Assembly (NCBI RefSeq): GCF_000225525.1 | Contig: NZ_AGBF01000049.1 | Span: forward strand, 1-40,573 | DNA: 40,573 nucleotides | DNA from: Streptomyces zinciresistens K42 | GTDB lineage: Bacteria; Actinomycetota; Actinomycetes; Streptomycetales; Streptomycetaceae | Reading direction: 5' to 3' | Translations under genes and position numbers: made by a program | Part shown: positions 8,228-15,749 of the stretch, piece by piece | Numbering within the stretch: the stretch's first letter is position 1 | How the letters are laid out: the number at the start of each line of letters is the position of its first letter | The notes under the pieces: generated by a model | Databases searched by the model: none | Told to the model about the DNA's origin: nothing | What the model saw: the letters and a program-made list of their open reading frames with translations, nothing else

Positions 8228-8461
8228 ATGGCCAGCAAGGCTGAGAAGATCGTCGCCGGGCTCGGCGGCATCGACAACATCGAGGAGATCGAGGGCTGCA
8301 TCACCCGTCTCCGCACCGAGGTCAGCGACCCCGGACTGGTCGACGAAGCCGCCCTGAAGGCCGCCGGAGCCCACGGCGTGGTGAAGATGGGCACCGCCAT
8401 CCAGGTCGTCATCGGCACCGACGCCGACCCGATCGCCGCGGAGATCGAAGACATGATGTGA
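8228..8461 (+). CDS. nagF: PTS GlcNAc/glucose subunit IIB
   Basis: A 77-aa cytosolic protein, the separate IIB domain that takes phosphate from IIA and passes it to the sugar bound in IIC. The phosphorylated cysteine is C24 in EEIEGCITRLR, the standard GluB motif, followed by LKAAGAHGVVKMG. The start is the ATG at 8228 preceded by GGGAGAAGGA; an in-frame upstream ATG at 8174 is less likely because it would add a non-conserved head. It is transcribed away from the two IIC genes, from a region with a dre-like site, so all three genes should be induced together. A perfect terminator follows. Both IIC proteins probably share this single IIB. Confidence 0.93.
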   Translation: MASKAEKIVAGLGGIDNIEEIEGCITRLRTEVSDPGLVDEAALKAAGAHGVVKMGTAIQVVIGTDADPIAAEIEDMM

Positions 8462-8480
8462 GCCGCGCGCTCACCCGCGA

Positions 8481-8509
8481 GGAGCCCCTCCCACCGCGGG
8501 AGGGGCTCC
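8481..8509 (+). terminator. Rho-independent terminator after nagF
   Basis: A perfect 12-bp stem GGAGCCCCTCCC / GGGAGGGGCTCC with a 5-nt loop, followed by TTCCTTTC. It sits 20 bp after the nagF stop and 27 bp before rph. Confidence 0.92.
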
Positions 8510-8535
8510 TTCCTTTCGGGCACTAGGCTCACGCC

Positions 8536-9282
<747 letters not shown>

Positions 9283-9349
9283 AGAGAACACCAAGGACGG
9301 AACAGGACCCCGGGCAACCGCGGCACGCCTCCCGGCGTCACTAGGAGTA

Positions 9350-9378
9350 CGGGCGTACGGCACACCACCGTGCGCCCG
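9350..9378 (+). terminator. Possible terminator hairpin after rph
   Basis: CGGGCGTACGG (9350-9360) pairs with CCGTGCGCCCG (9368-9378) with one mismatch around a 7-nt loop. No T-tract follows, so it could be a weak terminator or an mRNA-stabilising hairpin. Confidence 0.4.
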
Positions 9379-9426
9379 CCAGTGAACGGGGGCCGCGAGG
9401 TCCGGGCAGGGGAGGGAACGTCAACC

Positions 9427-9828
9427 ATGGCCACGAGCCGACGCCGGAGCCGTATCGCCAGAGCAGCCGCAGCCATCGCGGCGGTCGGCCTGACGGCCGG
9501 GCTGACCACCGGCTGCAACGCCGTCGGCAAGGCGCTGGACTGCGTCCAGACCGCCGACACCATCGCCGACAGCGTCACCCAGCTCCAGCAGGCCGTCGAG
9601 AACGCCGCCAACGACCCGACGCAGCTGGAGCAGTCGCTGACCTCGATCGACAAGAACCTCGGCAAGATAGGCGACAAGACCGGCAACACCGATGTCAACA
9701 AGGCGGTGGGCGACCTCCAGAAGGCCGTCACCAACGTCCGCGACGCCGTGCAGAACGGCGACGCGACCCCGGACATCACCCCGGTCACCCAGGCCGCCGG
9801 CGAACTGACCAAGGTCTGCACGCCGTAA
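9427..9828 (+). CDS. Small secreted protein, possible lipoprotein
   Basis: A 133-aa protein. The ATG at 9427 follows GGGAGGG. The N-terminus MATSRRRSRIARAAAAIAAV is a basic head plus hydrophobic core, ending LTAGLTTGC. That resembles a lipobox, but the -3 residue is T instead of the usual L/V/I, so lipidation at C35 is uncertain. The mature part is Gln/Asp/Asn-rich and probably helical: an amphipathic heptad-like stretch with TQLQQAVENAAN, LEQSLTSIDKNL and VGDLQKAVTNVRDAVQNG. It has a second cysteine soon after the first and one near the end (KVCTP). I do not recognise a function; an extracellular or membrane-bound helical-bundle protein is all the sequence supports. Confidence 0.8.
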   Translation: MATSRRRSRIARAAAAIAAVGLTAGLTTGCNAVGKALDCVQTADTIADSVTQLQQAVENAANDPTQLEQSLTSIDKNLGKIGDKTGNTDVNKAVGDLQKAVTNVRDAVQNGDATPDITPVTQAAGELTKVCTP

Positions 9829-9874
9829 CCCACCGGGCGGCGGAACGGGCGGGCGGGGCCGGGATACTGGACCC

Positions 9875-10480
9875 ATGACCCGCCTCATCCTCGCCACCCG
9901 CAACGCCGGGAAGATCACCGAGCTCCGGGCGATCCTCGCCGACGCAGGTCTCGACCACGACCTCGTCGGCGCGGACGCCTACCCGCAGATCCCCGACGTC
10001 AAGGAGACCGGCGTCACCTTCGCCGAGAACGCCCTGCTCAAGGCCCACGCCCTGGCGCGGGCCACGGGGCTGCCGGCCGTCGCCGACGACTCGGGCCTGT
10101 GCGTCGACGTGCTGAACGGCGCTCCCGGCATCTTCTCGGCCCGCTGGGCCGGCCGGCACGGCGACGACGAGGCGAACCTCAACCTGCTGCTGGCCCAGCT
10201 CGGCGACATCGACGCCCCGCACCGCGGCGCCCACTTCGCCTGCGCGGCGGCGCTCGCCCTGCCGGACGGCACGGAACGCGTCGTCGAGGGACAGCTGCGC
10301 GGCACCCTGCGCACCGCCCCGGCGGGCGCGAACGGTTTCGGCTACGACCCGATCCTCCAGCCGCAGGGCGAGAGCCGGACCTGCGCGGAGCTGAGCCCCG
10401 CGGAGAAGAACGCCATCAGCCACCGCGGCAAGGCGTTCCGGGCGCTGGTGCCGGTGGTGCGGGAACTGCTCGTGCGGTAG
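9875..10480 (+). CDS. rdgB: XTP/dITP diphosphatase (non-canonical purine NTP pyrophosphatase)
   Basis: A 201-aa RdgB/HAM1 enzyme that hydrolyses XTP, dITP and ITP to the monophosphate plus pyrophosphate, keeping deaminated purines out of nucleic acids. The motifs are LATRNAGKITELR at the N-terminus, ETGVTFAENALLKAHA, ADDSGLCVDVLNGAPGIFSARWAG, GANGFGYDPIL and the C-terminal ELSPAEKNAISHRGKA. All are complete, and length is normal. The gene's stop lies 4 bp before the 3' end of the convergent tRNA-Leu gene, leaving no room for a terminator between them. Confidence 0.97.
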   Translation: MTRLILATRNAGKITELRAILADAGLDHDLVGADAYPQIPDVKETGVTFAENALLKAHALARATGLPAVADDSGLCVDVLNGAPGIFSARWAGRHGDDEANLNLLLAQLGDIDAPHRGAHFACAAALALPDGTERVVEGQLRGTLRTAPAGANGFGYDPILQPQGESRTCAELSPAEKNAISHRGKAFRALVPVVRELLVR

Positions 10481-10484
10481 ACGG

Positions 10485-10568
10485 TGCGGCCGGAGGGACT
10501 CGAACCCTCACGGGTGTTACCCCACTGGGACCTAAACCCAGCGTGACTGCCAATTCCACCACGGCCGC
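10485..10568 (-). tRNA. tRNA-Leu (anticodon UAG)
   Basis: Read leftward, the gene starts GCGGCCG and ends CGGCCGC plus discriminator A, a perfect 7-bp acceptor stem. The anticodon stem CTGGG/CCCAG encloses TTTAGGT, so the anticodon is TAG (plus-strand cta at 10532-10534), which reads CUA. The long variable arm expected of class II tRNAs is present, and GTTCGAGTCC gives the T loop. The CCA end is not encoded (ACCG follows). Confidence 0.96.
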
Positions 10569-10607
10569 GTGACCTTGCCCGGCCATGCTACTGGCCGGGC
10601 CGGGAGC

Positions 10608-11075
10608 TCAGATGCCCAGATCCTTGATGATCTTCGCCACGTGACCGGTCGCCTTGACGTTGTACAGCGCCCGCTCGACCTTGCCGTCCTCGTCGACGAC
10701 GACCGTCGAGCGGATCACGCCCACGACCGTCTTGCCGTAGAGCTTCTTCTCGCCGAAGGCGCCGTAGGACTCCAGGACCTTCTTGTCCGGGTCGGCCACC
10801 AGCGTGACCTTCAGGGACTCCTTCTCGCGGAACTTCGCGAGCTTCTCCGGCTTGTCGGGGGAGACGCCGATGACGTCGTAGCCGGCCCCGGCGAGGACTT
10901 CCAGGTTGTCCGTGAAGTCGCAGGCCTGCTTGGTGCATCCGGGCGTCAGGGCGGCCGGGTAGAAGTAGACGATGACCTTGCGGCCCTTGTGGTCCGCGAG
11001 GGACACGTCGTTGCCGTCGGCGTCGGGCAGGGTGAAGGCGGGGGCCACGTCCCCCGGCTGGAGTCGCTCGCTCAT
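10608..11075 (-). CDS. bcp: Thioredoxin-dependent thiol peroxidase (Bcp/PrxQ)
   Basis: A 155-aa cytosolic peroxiredoxin that reduces hydrogen peroxide and organic hydroperoxides with thioredoxin. In YFYPAALTPGCTKQACDF, C47 is the peroxidatic cysteine and C52 the resolving cysteine of the PrxQ/Bcp subgroup. The later blocks VIGVSPDKPEKLAKFREK and TVVGVIRSTVVVDEDG also fit. The start MSERLQPGD at 11075 gives the family length. It is transcribed toward tRNA-Leu, divergently from the DUF3618 gene; the 95 bp between them holds both promoters. No oxidative-stress operator was recognised. Confidence 0.96.
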   Translation of the reverse strand: MSERLQPGDVAPAFTLPDADGNDVSLADHKGRKVIVYFYPAALTPGCTKQACDFTDNLEVLAGAGYDVIGVSPDKPEKLAKFREKESLKVTLVADPDKKVLESYGAFGEKKLYGKTVVGVIRSTVVVDEDGKVERALYNVKATGHVAKIIKDLGI

Positions 11076-11170
11076 CGGACCAGCCTAACCGGGGAGCCTG
11101 ACGGTGCGGTCCGGCGTGGAACTGACAGACTGTCCGGAAACAGCATCAGCATCACTTCGGAGGCCGTACG

Positions 11171-11500
11171 GTGGCGGACACGTCGGACACCAGAACACCG
11201 GCTCAGATCGAGGCGGACATCACGCGCCGCCGGGCCGTGCTTGCCGAGACGCTCGACGAGATCGGGGTGCGCGTGCACCCGAAGACGATCGTCGGCGACG
11301 CCAAGGCCAAGCTCGCCTCGAACATCGACCACACGCTCGGCAGGGCCTACGTCGGGGTCAACCGGGCCGTGAGCGACGCGAGGTCCCGGTTCACGGACGA
11401 GAAGGGCGCACCCCGGCTGGAGCGGATCGTGCCCGTCGCCCTCGTCGCGGTCGGACTCGTGGGCCTGCTGGCCCTGAACACCCGGCGCCGCCGCGGCTAG
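11171..11500 (+). CDS. DUF3618 family membrane-tail protein
   Basis: A 109-aa protein with a GTG start at 11171, preceded by GGAGG with 8-nt spacing. The opening RTPAQIEADITRRRAVLAET with DEIGVRVHPKTI is the DUF3618 signature, a short motif of actinobacterial envelope proteins. The middle is charged and helical, and the C-terminus is one TM helix (VPVALVAVGLVGLLALN) followed by TRRRRG, consistent with a C-tail anchor with its bulk in the cytoplasm. No activity is known. The stop codon overlaps the first two bases of a 64-bp inverted repeat that may also end the transcript. Confidence 0.88.
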   Translation: MADTSDTRTPAQIEADITRRRAVLAETLDEIGVRVHPKTIVGDAKAKLASNIDHTLGRAYVGVNRAVSDARSRFTDEKGAPRLERIVPVALVAVGLVGLLALNTRRRRG

Positions 11501-11562
11501 GGAGTGTTGCGAAAGTAGCGTCGTCCGCCCGCCGGGCAGGCGGGACTTTCGAAACACGCCCT
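11499..11562. repeat. Long imperfect inverted repeat, MITE-like or terminator
   Basis: The outer arms AGGGAGTGTTGCGAAAGT (11499-11516) and ACTTTCGAAACACGCCCT (11545-11562) match at 16 of 18 positions when one is reverse-complemented. Inside is a second hairpin CCCGCC/GGCGGG (11528-11544). The left arm starts within the TAG stop of the DUF3618 gene. It may be a small miniature element or a two-tier terminator. No transposase or convincing target duplication is present. Confidence 0.7.
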
Positions 11563-11631
11563 CGTGCCGCGGCACCGGCTCCCGGCCGACCCACGGCGTA
11601 CGCGGGCGACAAAGGCAGGTAGGTTCAAGGT

Positions 11632-11988
11632 GTGAGCGCCAGAAGAAACGAGCACAGCACCCAGCACGACAAGCTGCCCATCCGGATGCTGCACGACCGG
11701 GTTCTCGTCCGGCAGGACACGACCGAGGGCGAGCGGCGTTCCGGCGGCGGCATCCTCATCCCCGCCACGGCCGCCGTCGGCCGCCGGCTGGCCTGGGCCG
11801 AGGTCGTCGCCGTCGGGCAGAACGTCCGTACCGTGGAGCCCGGCGACCGCGTCCTGTACGACCCCGAGGACCGGGCCGAGGTCGAGGTGCGCGGCGTCGC
11901 CTACGTGCTGATGCGGGAGCGGGACCTGCACGCCGTGGCCGCCGACCGTTTCGAGGGCTCGGAGGACTCCACCGGGCTCTACCTGTAG
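11632..11988 (+). CDS. GroES/Cpn10-like protein
   Basis: A 118-aa protein with a GTG start at 11632. The core IRMLHDRVLVRQDTTEGERRSGGGILIP is the Cpn10 N-terminal block with a recognisable mobile-loop position. It is followed by AEVVAVGQNVRTVEPGDRVLYDPEDRAEVEVRG and a terminal DLHAV. It is somewhat longer than a standard ~100-residue GroES at both ends. No groEL gene is nearby, and the mobile loop lacks the usual G-G-hydrophobic pattern in full, so this is probably the extra GroES-like protein seen in Streptomyces and not the main co-chaperonin. Its partner is unknown. A perfect 46-bp palindromic terminator follows 21 bp after the stop. Confidence 0.85.
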   Translation: MSARRNEHSTQHDKLPIRMLHDRVLVRQDTTEGERRSGGGILIPATAAVGRRLAWAEVVAVGQNVRTVEPGDRVLYDPEDRAEVEVRGVAYVLMRERDLHAVAADRFEGSEDSTGLYL

Positions 11989-12009
11989 GTCCACGACACC
12001 TCTGGTTCC

Positions 12010-12055
12010 ACGGGAAGAGGGGCTGGTGACCATGGTCACCAGCCCCTCTTCCCGT
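12010..12055 (+). terminator. Perfect 46-nt palindromic terminator
   Basis: The segment from ACGGGAAGAGG to its exact complement CCTCTTCCCGT is a perfect palindrome centred on CCATGG (12030-12035), then TTTCTTTG. It ends the GroES-like transcript. Only 22 bp separate it from the riboswitch, so the promoter for the next gene must sit on or directly beside it. Confidence 0.9.
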
Positions 12056-12077
12056 TTCTTTGCTAGCTTTGAAGAAG

Positions 12078-12120
12078 CCCGACGAGACGCGCCGTACCGG
12101 GACGAAGGCAAAGACGACGC
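12078..12120 (+). promoter_or_regulatory. Guanidine-III (ykkC-III) riboswitch
   Basis: The element reads CCCGACGAG, then GCGCCGUACC, GGGACGAAGGCAAAG and ACGACGC. It aligns along its whole ~43 nt with the known guanidine-III class, which has CCGGACGAG, GCGCCGUACC, a CCGG return strand, ACAAG and a closing ACGGCGC. The first helix CCCG (12078-12081)/CGGG (12098-12101) keeps pairing although its bases differ from the form I remember, which is covariation. The pseudoknot helix GCGCCGU/ACGACGC has one C-A mismatch. It lies upstream of a Gdx/SugE exporter, the expected target. CCGGGAC (12097-12103) is also complementary to GTCCCGG (12141-12147), which overlaps the Shine-Dalgarno. Confidence 0.87.
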
Positions 12121-12158
12121 AGCCCGCCCTGTGTCGTCACGTCCCGGAGGTGCCTGTC

Positions 12159-12479
12159 ATGGCCTGGGTCCTGCTCATCGTCGCCGGTCTGCTGGAGGTC
12201 GGCTGGTCCGTCGGCATGAAGTACACCGACGGCTTCACCCGGCTGGTCCCCAGCCTGTTCACCGGCGCCGGCATCGTCGCCAGCATGATCCTGCTGTCCT
12301 ACGCCGCCCGCTCCCTGCCCATCGGCACCGCCTACGGCGTGTGGGTCGGCATCGGCGCGGCCGGCGCGGCGGTGGTCGGCATGGTGGTGCTGGGCGAGCC
12401 CGTCACCGCCGCGCGGATCTTCTTCGTCTGCCTGCTGCTGGTCGCCGTGGTGGGGCTGAAGGCGACCAGCGGTCACTGA
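12159..12479 (+). CDS. gdx: Guanidinium exporter, small multidrug resistance family (Gdx/SugE)
   Basis: A 106-aa inner-membrane protein with four TM helices. The start is the ATG at 12159, 8 nt after GGAGG (12146-12150). The N-terminus MAWVLLIVAGLLEVGWSVGM carries the essential membrane Glu at position 13 and then KYTDGFT, a Gdx-subtype pattern distinguishing guanidinium exporters from EmrE-type drug pumps. It should work as an antiparallel dimer exchanging protons for guanidinium. The guanidine-III riboswitch 39 bp upstream strongly supports this role. It is probably transcribed as a single gene. Its stop codon lies inside a 14-bp tandem repeat that also carries the stop of the convergent PBP gene. 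Confidence 0.95.
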   Translation: MAWVLLIVAGLLEVGWSVGMKYTDGFTRLVPSLFTGAGIVASMILLSYAARSLPIGTAYGVWVGIGAAGAAVVGMVVLGEPVTAARIFFVCLLLVAVVGLKATSGH

Positions 12480-12505
12480 GAAGCGCTCACTGAGAAGCGC
12501 TCACT
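12473..12505. repeat. 14-bp tandem repeat holding two convergent stop codons
   Basis: TCACTGAGAAGCGC occurs twice (12473-12486, 12487-12500), followed by a partial third copy TCACT. The first copy contains the gdx TGA (12477-12479), and the partial third begins with the minus-strand stop of the PBP gene (12501-12503). Confidence 0.85.
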
Positions 12506-15500
12506 CTCTGCGGGTGGTGCCGGGCAGACCGACCGTGGTCCCCGTCGTCCCGGTGCCCCCGCTGTTCGTGGAGCCGTCGGTGGTGCCGCCGGTCTGGCCT
12601 CCGGTGTCGGTGCCCGCGCTGCCCGTGCCGCCCGAGGTGGAGCCGTCGGTGGTCCCGCCGTCCCCCGTGCCGCCGGTGCTCTCGCCGCCCGTGCCGCCGT
12701 CGGTGGCGCCCCCGTCGCCCGTGCCGCCGTTCTGGCCGCCCTCGGTGAGGCCGCCGTCCGGCTCGCCCGGCGTCTGCCCGCCGGTCTGGCCCTCGGTGTC
12801 CTGGCCGGGGGTCGGCTGCCCGGAGGCGCCGCCGTCCTCGCCGCCGGTGCTCGGGTCGCCCGCCGTCGGGTCGGTCGTCGGGTCCTGCGGGGCGTTCGCG
12901 TTCTCCTGGAGCCGCAGGTCGAACTGCTTGGCCGGCTTGCCCTTCAGGGCCTGCTTGGTGAACTGCGCCCAGATCTCGGTGGGCGCCCCGCCGCCGTTGA
13001 TGCGGGGCAGGCCCATCACGCCGTACAGCGACTTGTGCTTGGCCGTGACCGGGTCCTGGCCCATGACCGCCACCACGGTGGCCAGATCGGGGGTGTACCC
13101 GGCGAACCAGGCCGCCTGGTCCTCCTCGGCCGTACCGGTCTTGCCCGCGGCGGGGCGGCCCGCGGCCAGCGCGGCGGTGGCGGTGCCGTTGTCGACGACG
13201 CTGCGCAGCACCGACGTCGTGGTGTCGGCGGCCTCGCGGCTGATGGCCTGGGTGGTCTTGCGCGCGGGCAGCTCTATGACGTCGGCGCCGTCCCGCGTGA
13301 CCTTCTCCACCAGGGTGTACGTGCCGTGCTTGCCGTTGTTGGCGAGGGTCGCGTACGCCTCGGCCATGTCCAGGACGCTGGCCGTGGCCGTGCCGAGCGC
13401 GATGGACGGGTACGGCTGGAGGTCGGGTGTCGCCGCGGGCAGACCGAGGGCGACCGCCGTCTTCTTCACCTTGTCCGGGCCCACGTCCACGGCCATCTGC
13501 GCGTACACCGAGTTGACGGACTTGTCGGTGGCCGCGCGCACCGTGACGTTGCCGTAGGAGACGTCGTCCTCGTTGCCCGGCGCGTACGACCCGCCGGACC
13601 AGCCCTGGACCGGGCGCTTGTCGGTGCCGTCGTAGACCGTGTTCGGGGTGATCGTGCGGCCGTCCTGGGTGGTCGAGCCGTTCTCCACGGCCGAGGTGAA
13701 CACGAACGGCTTGAAGGTCGAGCCGACCTGGAAGTCCCGGCGGGTGGCGTTCGGGGTGTACTGCTTCACGTAGTCGATGCCGTTGTACATCGCGACGACC
13801 TTGCCGGTCTTCGGGTCGACGGAGGCGCCGCCCGCGCGGACGTAGTTGTCGACCTTGCGGTTCTTCTTGTCCAGCCTGGAGATCAGCTTGTCGTTGACGG
13901 CGTCGACGAACGCGTCCTGCTTGTCCTTCTGCAGGGTGGTGGTGATGCGGTACCCGCCGCGGTCCAGCTCCTCCTTGGCGACGATCCTGTTCTTGATCAG
14001 GTGGTCCTGCACGATCTGCACGATGTAGCCGCGCTGCCCGGACAGCCCCGTCGAGGTCGCCGTCTCCTTCGGCATCGGGAACTTCAGCCCGGCCCGCTCG
14101 GAGGCGCCGAGCCAGCCCTTCTTCACCATGCCGTCCAGGACGTAGTTCCAGCGGGCCAGGACGGCCTCCTTGTTCTCCGGGCGGGCGACGACGTCGTACT
14201 CGCTGGGCGCGTTGACCAGCGCGGCCAGGTACGCGGCGCGGGCCGGGTCGAGGTCCTTGGCGTCCATGCCGTAGTACGCCTGGGCGGCGGCCTGGATGCC
14301 GTAGGAGTTGCGGCCGAAGAAGCTGGTGTTGAGGTAGCCCTCCAGGATCTCGTTCTTGGACTTCTCGCGGTCCAGCTTGACCGCGATGATGAACTCCTTG
14401 GCCTTGCGGGTGACCGTCTGCTCCTGGCGCAGGTAGTAGTTCTTCACGTACTGCTGGGTGATCGTGGAGCCGGACTGCTTGCCCTTGCCGGTGGCGGTGT
14501 TCCAGGCGGCGCGCAGCATCGCCTTGGGGTCGATGGCGGACTCGGTGTAGAAGTCGCGGTCCTCGGCGGCCAGGATGGCGTACCGGGACGCCTTGGACAT
14601 CTGCGCCAGCGTGATGTTCTCCCGGTTGACCTCGCCGTCGCGGGCGATCACGGAGCCGTTGGAGTACAGGTAGACGTTGGCCTGCTTGGTGGCGAGCGCG
14701 TTGGCCGGCGGGATCTTGACCAGCGAGTAGGCGAGGAAGAAGACGCCGCCGAGCAGCAGGACGCCGATCACGAAGGTGCCCAGCAGGATGCGCCAGGTCG
14801 GGACGAGCCGCCGCCAGCCCGTGCGCTTGGGCCGGCGCGGCTTGCCGCCGGACTCCTGCCGCGCCTGGGTCTCCGGCTGGATCTGTGACTGGGCCTGGGT
14901 CTGGGCCGGTGCCTGTGCGTGGCCCTGTGCGTGGCCTTGTGTCTGGGGCTGGGCCTGGGTCTGGGCCTGGCTCTGGGGCTGGGCCTGCGTGTACGCCTGG
15001 GCGGGCGGCGGCGTGGGCGGCCGGGAGTGCGCCGGCGACTGTGTCCCGGCCGTGGCCTCGGCGCCGGGGGCCGGCGCGGGCGGTGCCTTCGGACGCCTCA
15101 GTGCCTGCGTGCGCTCCATGGGGTCGGGGTCCGATTCCGGTTCCGTCCCCGGCCGCGGGCCGGGCGCGGGCGGTGCCTCGGCCCGTGCCTGCCACCGCAG
15201 GTCCGGGCGCGGCCCGGCCTTCGGCCCGGGGGTCCGGTCGGCGGAGGGCCCGGCCTTCGGCCCGGGGGCCGCGGCGGGGGCCGGTCCCGCCTTCGGCTCC
15301 GGCTCCGGGGCCCGGTCGGGGGCCGGACCGGCCTCGGCCTTCGGCTCCGGCTCGGGCCGTGCCCCGGGCTTCGGCCGCGCCTCGGCCTCGCGGTCCGGCT
15401 GTGCCTCGGCCCGCGGTTCCGGTTCCCTTTCCGGCTCCGGCTGTGCCACGGCCTCGGGCTCCGGATCCCGGTCCGGATGTGCCTGTGCCTTCGGCTGCGG

Positions 15501-15518
15501 CTGCGACTCGTCGCTCAT
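12501..15518 (-). CDS. Class A penicillin-binding protein (transglycosylase/transpeptidase)
   Basis: A 1005-aa peptidoglycan synthase. Residues 1-~235 are a cytoplasmic, Pro/Glu/Ala then Gln/Ala-rich disordered head. A basic KPRRPKRTGWRR and TM helix (~243-267) follow. The GT51 glycosyltransferase domain has AAEDRDFY (E319) and GSTITQQYVKNYYL (~350), and EGYLNTSFFGRNSYGIQAAAQ. The transpeptidase has SxxK = STFK with nucleophile S600, SVN at 667-669 and KTG at 793-795. The C-terminus (~875-1005) is a Gly/Thr/Asp-rich extracellular tail. All catalytic motifs are intact. The ATG at 15518 is chosen because AGGAG lies upstream (12 nt) and an earlier start would add a non-conserved head. It polymerises and cross-links glycan at the membrane. 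The long head may recruit partners at tips or septa (inference). Confidence 0.94.
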   Translation of the reverse strand: MSDESQPQPKAQAHPDRDPEPEAVAQPEPEREPEPRAEAQPDREAEARPKPGARPEPEPKAEAGPAPDRAPEPEPKAGPAPAAAPGPKAGPSADRTPGPKAGPRPDLRWQARAEAPPAPGPRPGTEPESDPDPMERTQALRRPKAPPAPAPGAEATAGTQSPAHSRPPTPPPAQAYTQAQPQSQAQTQAQPQTQGHAQGHAQAPAQTQAQSQIQPETQARQESGGKPRRPKRTGWRRLVPTWRILLGTFVIGVLLLGGVFFLAYSLVKIPPANALATKQANVYLYSNGSVIARDGEVNRENITLAQMSKASRYAILAAEDRDFYTESAIDPKAMLRAAWNTATGKGKQSGSTITQQYVKNYYLRQEQTVTRKAKEFIIAVKLDREKSKNEILEGYLNTSFFGRNSYGIQAAAQAYYGMDAKDLDPARAAYLAALVNAPSEYDVVARPENKEAVLARWNYVLDGMVKKGWLGASERAGLKFPMPKETATSTGLSGQRGYIVQIVQDHLIKNRIVAKEELDRGGYRITTTLQKDKQDAFVDAVNDKLISRLDKKNRKVDNYVRAGGASVDPKTGKVVAMYNGIDYVKQYTPNATRRDFQVGSTFKPFVFTSAVENGSTTQDGRTITPNTVYDGTDKRPVQGWSGGSYAPGNEDDVSYGNVTVRAATDKSVNSVYAQMAVDVGPDKVKKTAVALGLPAATPDLQPYPSIALGTATASVLDMAEAYATLANNGKHGTYTLVEKVTRDGADVIELPARKTTQAISREAADTTTSVLRSVVDNGTATAALAAGRPAAGKTGTAEEDQAAWFAGYTPDLATVVAVMGQDPVTAKHKSLYGVMGLPRINGGGAPTEIWAQFTKQALKGKPAKQFDLRLQENANAPQDPTTDPTAGDPSTGGEDGGASGQPTPGQDTEGQTGGQTPGEPDGGLTEGGQNGGTGDGGATDGGTGGESTGGTGDGGTTDGSTSGGTGSAGTDTGGQTGGTTDGSTNSGGTGTTGTTVGLPGTTRRE
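14884..15480 (-). repeat. Low-complexity repeats coding the PBP cytoplasmic head
   Basis: Two kinds of degenerate codon repeat lie here. Around 14884-15000 are 6- to 12-bp CTGGGC/CTGTGC-type units coding Gln-Ala-Gln-Thr runs. From ~15150 to 15480 are CCGGGCTTCGG-type units coding Pro-Glu-Pro-Lys-Ala runs. A similar Gly/Thr repeat tract codes the C-terminal tail at ~12510-12870. Such tracts expand and contract readily, so lengths probably vary between strains. Confidence 0.8.
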
Positions 15519-15749
15519 GTCGTGCACGGACTCCTGTTTCGCCTCGTACGTTCTGTACGCCCTCGTACGCCTACTGCGCCCCATTGAAGACTCTCGCCAC
15601 GGGCGATCCGTTCCCGGAAAACCCGCGTGTCCGCGGAAAGTGAGCGGACTCTCGCGCCGGGCCCTGCCGGAAATTGCCTGGCGGCCCCCGCCGCCCGCGC
15701 ACTAGGCTCCTGCGCTTCGGTGCCGGTGCGGGTGAGGAGGGCTGTGGAC

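Noticed and set aside
10485..10568. tRNA-Leu as an integration site for a genomic island
   Set aside because: Flanking genes are ordinary core genes, and no duplicate of the tRNA 3' end was seen in the window.
12514..14888. Plus-strand open frames opposite the PBP gene (13035-14888 and others)
   Set aside because: No motifs and extreme composition (Val/Pro, Gly/Arg/Val). The minus frame has complete GT51 and transpeptidase motifs.
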